Part shown: positions 58,140-64,000 of the stretch, piece after piece
Numbering within the stretch: the first letter of the stretch is position 1
Layout of the letters: every line of letters begins with the position of its first letter
DNA from: an uncultured Clostridia bacterium
Lineage (GTDB): Bacteria > Bacillota > Clostridia > TANB77 > CAG-508
NCBI GenBank assembly: GCA_947624655.1
Contig: CANQLH010000002.1
Location: forward strand, 32,666-96,665
DNA: 64,000 nucleotides
Reading direction: 5' to 3'
Notes under the pieces: model-generated
What the model saw: the letters and a program-made list of their open reading frames with translations, nothing else
What the model was told of the DNA's origin: nothing
The model's database searches: none
Translations under genes and position numbers: made by a program

Positions 58140-58189
58140 TATTATCCTGAAGTAAAAGGATTGAGCAAATGCTCAAAAGGAGGATTTCT

Positions 58190-58414
58190 ATGAATTTTGA
58201 ATATCCATATAACCCATATAACACATCATTTTGTGCAAAAAATGACATAAGGAATAAGGGCAAAATTTCAGATGAAGTGAGACAGCGGAGAGAATTTTTA
58301 AGAAGTCATAAGTTTTATATAGAAAGGGATGAAGACGGCAGTGAAAAGATAATTGCAAAGAATCTAAGCAAGGATATTCTCGAAGAACATAATGATGAAG
58401 AAAGAAGTGATTGA
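58190..58414 (+). CDS. Small hypothetical protein
   Basis: This 74-residue polar protein (MNFEYPYNPYNTSFCAKND...) has a Tyr/Pro/Asn-rich N-terminus and a charged helix (QRREFLRSHKFYIERDEDGSEKI). AAAGGAGGATTTCT precedes ATG 58190. It overlaps the next gene by 23 bases. It is probably a tail-region accessory protein. No motif was recognised. Confidence 0.5.
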   Translation: MNFEYPYNPYNTSFCAKNDIRNKGKISDEVRQRREFLRSHKFYIERDEDGSEKIIAKNLSKDILEEHNDEERSD

Positions 58415-59069
58415 TATTATTGATATAAGAGAAATCATTTTACAGATACCTTTAATTTTGGAATATTGCATACCGGGACTTATTTTTATAAGGCTATTCC
58501 TCTTTGGTATATCCAAAAAATGTACAAGCAATATTATAATTCACAGTATTGTGGCAAGTTATTTTATAAAATATATACTGGAGAGTGTGGATAAAGTATG
58601 GCTTAGTTCTTTAGGAATGGGAATTAGTCATAATTTATTTATTTCTTCAGCATTTGCTATAATTCTGTCATATGCTTGCGTAAGGATATACAATAATAAA
58701 TCAATAAAAACAGTTATAGGCAACATTACTCATAAATCAATAAACAATAACATCTGGCAGGACAGAATTGATTTTGATAATTGTTCTATGCTGTATATAC
58801 TTGACAGAAGTGGAAAAAGATATATAGGAGCATTTGATTATTGTGAAGAAAACGGTATGGATTCGTGGATTTCTTTAAAGGACTATGTTATTATAGAAAA
58901 TGGCAAAAGATACCACACCGAACCTATGATAAACAATAATGATAAATTATTGATAAATATGAGAGATATCCTTACGGTTGAAATATATGATAATGTGTCT
59001 ATTCTAAATGACGAGGAAGAACTATCACAGCAGATTGACAATAGTCAAAAGAGACGGACTCTTGATTAA
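58392..59069 (+). CDS. Membrane protein of DUF6338-like type
   Basis: The 225-residue protein has three hydrophobic segments: about residues 13-38 (IILQIPLILEYCIPGLIFIRLFL), a helix around 44-70 and one near 78-98 (NLFISSAFAIILSYACV). A soluble C-terminal domain follows (MLYILDRSGKRYIGAFDYCEENG). The EYCIPGLIFI motif resembles DUF6338-like membrane proteins of unknown role. The start overlaps the preceding gene. It is not a usual tail component, so it may be a moron for superinfection exclusion. This is inference. Confidence 0.6.
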   Translation: MMKKEVIDIIDIREIILQIPLILEYCIPGLIFIRLFLFGISKKCTSNIIIHSIVASYFIKYILESVDKVWLSSLGMGISHNLFISSAFAIILSYACVRIYNNKSIKTVIGNITHKSINNNIWQDRIDFDNCSMLYILDRSGKRYIGAFDYCEENGMDSWISLKDYVIIENGKRYHTEPMINNNDKLLINMRDILTVEIYDNVSILNDEEELSQQIDNSQKRRTLD

Positions 59070-59100
59070 AATATAGACTAAAAAGCAAAGGTGGTGTGAA

Positions 59101-62100
59101 ATGGCAATTAGGATTAAGTTTGATTCGGACTATAATGTTGAAGCCCCTACTTTGATTTTGGCTGAGAGAAATGGAAAAAGGTTGGGGCTTATAAGTAATA
59201 TTTTTGAAATTAACCTTACTGACAGACTTAATTCAGCGGCTGAAATAAGCTTTAAGGTTTATAAGGAGCTTGACGGAGTTAAGTCTGAAATATGGGATAA
59301 TATAGATAACTTTAAACTGATTTGGTGCCGTGAATGGGATAAGTGGTTTGAGATAAATGTTGAAATAAATGAAAGTAACGGCACTGTAAAGAATGTTTCT
59401 GGAGTAAGCCTTTGCGAGGCGGAGCTATCTCAAATAAATTTATATGACATTGAAATTAACACAGAGACGGATATTTCCCGTAAGGATTATGTTCTGCCTA
59501 CTGTGTTTTATAATGCGGAGGATAAGTCAATTTCGCTCTTGCATAGGCTTATGGAGAAGGTGCCACATTACAGAATAGAATACGTCTCCCCTACCCTTGT
59601 AAATATTCAGAGAACATTTTCGTTTGATGATATTTCTCTTTATGATGCTTTTGGGGAAATTTCAGAAGAAATAGAATGTATTTTTATTTTTAATTCAGGA
59701 ACGGACAAGGACGGACTTATTTCACGCTCGATTTCCGTTTATGATTTAAAGGATTACTGTAATGACTGTGGTTATAGAGGCGTTATAAATGAAGCTTGCC
59801 CCGAATGCGGTGAAGAAAATATAATCTATGGCTACGGGGAAAACACTCTCGTGTATGTGGATTCGGGCTGTCTTGGTGACGAAATTACTCTTGCCTCCGA
59901 TACTGAATCGGTTAAAAACTGTTTTAAGCTAAAGGCGGGAGATGAGCTTATGACTGCGGCTGTTATAAGCTTAAATCCTAACGGTTCAAGCTATTTATGG
60001 CGTATTTCCGAAGAAATGCGACAGTCTATGAGCAAAAATTTAAGAGACAGACTGGCAGAATATGATAAAACGTATAATTCATTTGAACCATTCTCTATAA
60101 GTAATATCAGAGAATATAATGCTCTTGTCAAGGACTATAATTCAAAAGACAGCAAGGCAAAGCTTGTGGAAATACCGGATGTAATAAATAGTTATTCTCA
60201 ACTTACGGAAAGCTATTTTAACTCTATTGATTTTAAATTATTCCTTGAAGATGAATTTATGCCTACACCATCTATGGATAATCCTACAAGCCTTAGTGAG
60301 CAGATTAAACTTATACAAAATCTGCGTGGAACAACTATAGGTACAACTTCAAATTTATCTTATACATCTCTTGCAACTGCCGAATCCTATGTTCTTTCAT
60401 ATCTAAAAACTGTTATTACACAAGCATATTATAAGATAAAGGTTGTTAAAAATTCAGGCAGCTTCAATAATAATACCTATATAGGCAATTTTAAAATAAC
60501 TGAGCTTGCCAACGAGGAAAATTCACAGCTTACAGGGAATATATCCTTTGTTATAACAAATGATTTTGAAACATATATAAAACAGAGAATAGACAAAACT
60601 GTAAAAAATGTTTCGGACAATGAAGATGTTGACGTTGTGGCTTTATTCAAATTGGGGCTTAACGAATTTGCGGCCGAAATGGAAAAATACTGTCTGAACA
60701 GCCTTGTATCTTATCAGAAAATGTGTCAGAGTATTCTTGACGTGCTTATGGAAATGGGACTTGGAAACAGTGATGCAGATGCTTATGATATCACAAACAG
60801 TCTTACAAGTGAAGAAGCTTACGCTATTTACAGTGATTATTATGACAAAAAATCAGCAGTTGAAAGAGAAATTTCAGATAGAGAAAATGAGATTAAAATA
60901 ATAGAAGGAATACAAGCCGAAATAGAGAAAAAACGTGACAGTATTCAGGATTTACTTAATATAGAAAAATTTCTTGGCAAAGATTTATGGAAGGAATTAT
61001 CTTCTTACAGACGGGAAGAAACTTATTCAAATAACAACTTTATTTCGGACGGACTTACAAACAAGGAATTATTTGAAAGAGCCGCAGAGTTTATAAAACT
61101 TGCTAATGAGGAAATTATAAAGGCTTCAACCGTTCAACATTCCATAAGCGCAGAGGTTAAAAATCTTCTTGTAATAGAGGATTTCAAGCCCCTTACGGAA
61201 AAGTTTTCGGTGGGAAATTATATAAGGTTGAGGGTTGCCGATGAGCTTTACAGACTAAGACTTATAGAATATACTGTTGATTTTGACTCGCTCCAAAATA
61301 TATTTGTTGAATTTTCAGATGCTTTAAAAGTTGCAAATGGATTAAGTGACGTTGAGAGTGTTTTAAAACAAATGAACTCTATGGCTTCTTCATATGATTA
61401 TGTAGAACATCAGGCGGCAAAGACAGAGAAAAATTCTGAAATGCTCAGTGGTTGGGTGAATAAAGGCCTTGATGCAACAAATGTTATGCTTATGAACAGC
61501 AGTGAAAATCAAAGTGTTATATATGATGAACACGGTATTTTATGCCGGCAGTATGATGATATCACAGAGGATTACAGCCCTAAACAGCTTAAAATAATAA
61601 ATAAAGGTCTTTACTTTACGGACGATAATTGGGAACACGTAAAGACGGGTGTTGGAAATTTTATATATTATGACCCTGAAGACGGAGTTTACAAAGACGG
61701 TTATGGTGTTATTGCCGACACAATAGTGGCAAATATAATATTGTCGGAAAAAGTTGGTATATACAATAGAAATAATTCAATAAAGCTTGGCTCTGAGGGG
61801 CTTGTGATTACCGCAAACGGAGACGATACCTCCGTAAACAATCTCATAACCCTCCAAAAAGCAAAAACCGTAAACGGCAAAACCGAATATGAGAAAATGC
61901 TTTATATGGACGAAAACGGCAATCTTATAATTGACGGGTCAAGCGTGAATATAACTTCATCAGCTCTTGGAGGACTTTACGAAACAGTTAGTCAACTTTC
62001 AATTGCTTCAAATTCTATAGAAGCAGCCGTCAGTTCTATTACAGGTGGAACTTACAAGCAGACATCTGTTAAACTTGATTCCGAAAAGGTAAGAATTGCG

Positions 62101-63015
62101 TGGAATGGAAATTCCGATTACGTTCAATTTGAAAATGGTGGGCTTAATATTTACAGTCCACAAAATTCAAAACTTGTATCTCTTGACGGCACTGGTCTTG
62201 TAGTAAATAATGGTGCAATAACCGTAAAAGACATAAATGGTAAAAATATATTTTATACAGACTCAAATGGTAAAACTAATTTTAGTGGTACTATTCTTAT
62301 GGAAATAACTGATGAATCGGGAAGCAATACAGGGTTTGCATCAAAAATAGATGAAACCGGTATGTTTTGTGCAAGAGAATATTATGGTAGCTATATTCCT
62401 TCAATAGGTTTTGCAACTGATTCATTAAGACAGAATCAACCTGTTCTGGCATTTTACTATTTAGAAAAAAATTTGGGCGACTTAAATATACCGATAGGAA
62501 AAATATATAGCACCTATATCAGTAAACCTGAAGGTGAAGGAGATTACCTCGGATACGGATATGAATTGATTATTCAAAGTGAAATATCAGCAACATATTT
62601 TCTAGACAATCAGTCACAGGGAGCAGTAAGAATTATAGGCAAGCAGGCAGAGTTAAGAGTGGGATATGGAGAAATAAATTATCAGGGGTCACTTAATAAT
62701 TATTCAGACGTAAGATTGAAAGAAAATATATCAGAAATAAATTCTGAGCTTGCGTGCAAAATAATAAATTCCCTAAATCCTATATCTTATAATTTCAAAA
62801 CTAATAAAGAAAAAATTCATTATGGAATGTCAGCACAGGATGTATTAGGGGTTTTGGAGGAAAACAATATTGACACAAGCAAATGCTCTCTTGTAGGAAC
62901 CAATTCTGAATATCTGAGCCTAAGTTATATTGAGTTTATTCCACTTCTTATACAGACCGTCAAACAGCAGCAAAAGGAAATAGAAAACTTAAAATCTTAT
63001 GTAAATAAGCTTTAA
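59101..63015 (+). CDS. Large tail protein with C-terminal S74 intramolecular chaperone
   Basis: The 1304-residue protein begins like Clostridia phage tail endopeptidase/hub proteins (RNGKRLGLISNIFEINLTDR, then RLMEKVPHYRIEYVSPTLV). A zinc-ribbon-like insertion (CNDCGYRGVINEACPECGE) sits near residue 220-240. A central coiled coil, and fibre-like repeats with TVNGKTEYEKMLYMDENGNLIIDGS, follow. The end is an S74 peptidase domain (SDVRLKENISEINSELA ... YGMSAQDV ... IPLLIQTVKQQQKE). The Ser of NYSDVRLKEN is the expected autocleavage nucleophile, releasing the chaperone after trimer folding. It is the baseplate/fibre protein that probably binds the host. Confidence 0.87.
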   Translation: MAIRIKFDSDYNVEAPTLILAERNGKRLGLISNIFEINLTDRLNSAAEISFKVYKELDGVKSEIWDNIDNFKLIWCREWDKWFEINVEINESNGTVKNVSGVSLCEAELSQINLYDIEINTETDISRKDYVLPTVFYNAEDKSISLLHRLMEKVPHYRIEYVSPTLVNIQRTFSFDDISLYDAFGEISEEIECIFIFNSGTDKDGLISRSISVYDLKDYCNDCGYRGVINEACPECGEENIIYGYGENTLVYVDSGCLGDEITLASDTESVKNCFKLKAGDELMTAAVISLNPNGSSYLWRISEEMRQSMSKNLRDRLAEYDKTYNSFEPFSISNIREYNALVKDYNSKDSKAKLVEIPDVINSYSQLTESYFNSIDFKLFLEDEFMPTPSMDNPTSLSEQIKLIQNLRGTTIGTTSNLSYTSLATAESYVLSYLKTVITQAYYKIKVVKNSGSFNNNTYIGNFKITELANEENSQLTGNISFVITNDFETYIKQRIDKTVKNVSDNEDVDVVALFKLGLNEFAAEMEKYCLNSLVSYQKMCQSILDVLMEMGLGNSDADAYDITNSLTSEEAYAIYSDYYDKKSAVEREISDRENEIKIIEGIQAEIEKKRDSIQDLLNIEKFLGKDLWKELSSYRREETYSNNNFISDGLTNKELFERAAEFIKLANEEIIKASTVQHSISAEVKNLLVIEDFKPLTEKFSVGNYIRLRVADELYRLRLIEYTVDFDSLQNIFVEFSDALKVANGLSDVESVLKQMNSMASSYDYVEHQAAKTEKNSEMLSGWVNKGLDATNVMLMNSSENQSVIYDEHGILCRQYDDITEDYSPKQLKIINKGLYFTDDNWEHVKTGVGNFIYYDPEDGVYKDGYGVIADTIVANIILSEKVGIYNRNNSIKLGSEGLVITANGDDTSVNNLITLQKAKTVNGKTEYEKMLYMDENGNLIIDGSSVNITSSALGGLYETVSQLSIASNSIEAAVSSITGGTYKQTSVKLDSEKVRIAWNGNSDYVQFENGGLNIYSPQNSKLVSLDGTGLVVNNGAITVKDINGKNIFYTDSNGKTNFSGTILMEITDESGSNTGFASKIDETGMFCAREYYGSYIPSIGFATDSLRQNQPVLAFYYLEKNLGDLNIPIGKIYSTYISKPEGEGDYLGYGYELIIQSEISATYFLDNQSQGAVRIIGKQAELRVGYGEINYQGSLNNYSDVRLKENISEINSELACKIINSLNPISYNFKTNKEKIHYGMSAQDVLGVLEENNIDTSKCSLVGTNSEYLSLSYIEFIPLLIQTVKQQQKEIENLKSYVNKL

Positions 63016-63019
63016 TATG

Positions 63020-63060
63020 TTGACTTTTTGCTTTATATGATATATACTATGTATATACAT
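63020..63060 (+). promoter_or_regulatory. Promoter and operator of MazEF module
   Basis: TTGACT-17-TATACT (63020-63048) is followed by the palindrome ATGTATATACAT (63049-63060). This is a typical self-regulated antitoxin promoter. Confidence 0.8.
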
Positions 63061-63081
63061 ATTGAGGGGAGAGTGATATAT

Positions 63082-63324
63082 ATGACAGCTATTATTCAGA
63101 AATGGGGAAACAGCCAAGGAATACGCATTCCAAAACATTTGCTTAAAGAGGTAAACTGGACTGAAAATGACGAGGTAGAAATTACCGCAAGGGGCGATAT
63201 GCTTATTTTAAGGAAAAAACAAAGGGAAAGACCTTCTATTGAAGAACTTTTTAAAAATTTTAAAGGTGAAACATTATGTAGTGAGTATGATTGGGGGAAG
63301 TCATCAGGTGAAGAAATATGGTAA
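63082..63324 (+). CDS. mazE: MazE-like antitoxin (AbrB/SpoVT fold)
   Basis: The protein has about 80 residues from ATG 63082: TAIIQKWGNSQGIRIPKHLL is the swapped-hairpin AbrB/MazE domain (WGNSxGIRIPK), followed by NWTENDEVEITARGDMLIL. The C-terminal part, rich in charge (SIEELFKNF ... EYDWGKSSGEEIW), is the toxin-binding tail. It overlaps the toxin gene by 7 bases. The promoter has a palindrome, as expected for autorepression. GGGGAGAG precedes the ATG at normal distance. Confidence 0.92.
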   Translation: MTAIIQKWGNSQGIRIPKHLLKEVNWTENDEVEITARGDMLILRKKQRERPSIEELFKNFKGETLCSEYDWGKSSGEEIW

Positions 63325-63641
63325 AACAAGGCGATATAATTAAAGTAAGTCTGAATCCTGTTATAGGACATGAACAAAAAGGTTATAGGCCTGTGCTGGT
63401 TATAAGTAATGATTTCTTTAATCGTATTACAGGGCTTGCTATAGTCTGTCCCATAAGCAATTCTGCAAGGGATTTTCCTCTCCACATTGAGCTTGACGAG
63501 CGTACCAAAACAACAGGCAGAATATTGTGCCAACACATAAAATCAATTGATGCAAAAGCAAGAGGATATTCATACATAGAAACTATACCACCCGATATTT
63601 TCAAAAAAGTTCTTAATATAATACAAGCTGAAATAGAATAA
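63318..63641 (+). CDS. mazF: MazF/PemK-like mRNA endoribonuclease toxin
   Basis: This 107-residue protein has the PemK/MazF pattern: VKQGDIIKVSLNPVIGHEQKGYRPVLVISNDFFN (with G-x-E-x-x-x-x-RP catalytic residues), AIVCPISNSA, FPLHIELDERTKTTGRILCQHIKSIDAKAR. The conserved Arg and Thr residues are intact, so the toxin is probably active. It cuts single-stranded mRNA at short motifs. As a late-region moron after the tail fibre gene it may stabilise the prophage or protect from other phages. Confidence 0.93.
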   Translation: MVKQGDIIKVSLNPVIGHEQKGYRPVLVISNDFFNRITGLAIVCPISNSARDFPLHIELDERTKTTGRILCQHIKSIDAKARGYSYIETIPPDIFKKVLNIIQAEIE

Positions 63642-63650
63642 TCACTATTA

Positions 63651-63687
63651 AAACAAGCTAGTACATTATGTCGGCTTGTTTTTTTAT
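63651..63687 (+). terminator. Terminator of MazEF module
   Basis: AACAAGC pairs with GCTTGTT around a 15-base loop and is followed by a run of T. Confidence 0.75.
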
Positions 63688-63706
63688 GTAGTACAAGGAG
63701 GAAACT

Positions 63707-64000
63707 ATGAGTAAAGAAAAAGTAAAAAATTTTATGATAATAAGAATGTTGAATACTTTAAATAACTACAGTGAGAAAAGACTGCCGCCTAAAATAAGCT
63801 ATGGGATAATAAAAAATGTAAGAATTTTACAGGACGAATATGTGATTTATGAAAGTCAACTTAAAAAACTTTTTACTGACTATGAAGGAAAATATGTTAC
63901 AGATGAAACCGGAAATGTAACTATGCGAAAAGACGGAACACCAGTTATAAAAGACGAATACGCAAAAGACTTTTATGCAGACCTTGATTCTCTTTTAAAC
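63707..64000 (+). CDS. Hypothetical protein, 3' truncated by window
   Basis: The start ATG has CAAGGAGGAAACT. The visible 98 residues (MSKEKVKNFMIIRMLNTLN...) are charged and mixed helical, with YVTDETGNVTMRKDGTPVIKDEYAKDFYADLDSLL near the edge. This looks like a small phage protein with a middle beta hairpin. The frame is open at the right edge. No family was recognised. It follows the MazEF module and may belong to the next tail or lysis block. Confidence 0.6.
   Translation, partial: MSKEKVKNFMIIRMLNTLNNYSEKRLPPKISYGIIKNVRILQDEYVIYESQLKKLFTDYEGKYVTDETGNVTMRKDGTPVIKDEYAKDFYADLDSLLN

Overview
The window looks like part of an AT-rich temperate siphophage genome, or a phage-plasmid, from a low-GC Gram-positive host. 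I infer a Clostridia-type host from strong AGGAGG ribosome binding sites, TTGACA-17-TATAAT promoters, TTG/GTG starts, and protein families typical of gut Firmicutes phages. Neither genome end is visible: a repressor gene enters at the left edge and an unidentified gene leaves at the right. No lysis genes, tRNAs, rRNAs or CRISPR arrays were seen.

Layout. 0-2.3 kb: lysogeny control (XRE/S24 repressor, second XRE regulator, ImmA/IrrE-type protease). 2.3-12.6 kb: a minus-strand early/replication block with a DUF4942-type methyltransferase, a sliding-clamp homologue, a tyrosine recombinase and many small unknown genes. Five of those genes share a repeated 5' leader hairpin. This block also has a 0.7 kb structured gap. 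12.6-15.9 kb: two small plus-strand regulators, then a 1.8 kb AT-rich origin-like region with iteron-like repeats and a 30-bp hairpin, then a winged-helix replication-initiator candidate. 16-22 kb: SHOCT membrane protein, BRO/KilAC antirepressor, PP-loop enzyme with a G9 tract, ParB-like protein, and a 932-residue protein whose DxDxD motif and context point to a YonO/QDE-1-like RNA polymerase. 22-37 kb: HU, terminase, portal, protease/scaffold, capsid, connectors and tail tube, interrupted by a separately promoted PBECR-type nuclease and a compact structured RNA.

The most striking feature is at 37.7-51.9 kb. The tape-measure gene is split by a 4852-nt group I intron (39592-44443). I could read P1 (7 bp with the splice-site U.G), P10 (6 bp), P3, P7, an 11-nt tetraloop receptor and a GAAA hairpin. 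The two predicted exons join exactly at a codon boundary. The intron carries no recognisable homing endonuclease or transposase. It holds a gene island instead: a promoter, an attenuator that closely resembles the ribosomal protein L10 leader, a three-gene operon with two membrane proteins, a 445-residue unknown protein, and two minus-strand zinc-ribbon proteins. One zinc-ribbon protein has a segment like the L7/L12 C-terminal domain. This island is my best candidate for an undescribed system. Just upstream of the split gene lie two tandem minus-strand small-RNA units.

52-57 kb is a block of morons between the tape measure and the distal tail gene: an AAA ATPase with an RloB-like partner, a Fic protein with its own promoter and inverted-repeat operator, and a second AAA ATPase. 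57-63 kb resumes the tail genes, ending in a 1304-residue tail protein with a C-terminal S74-type intramolecular chaperone. A MazEF-like module and a truncated gene close the window.
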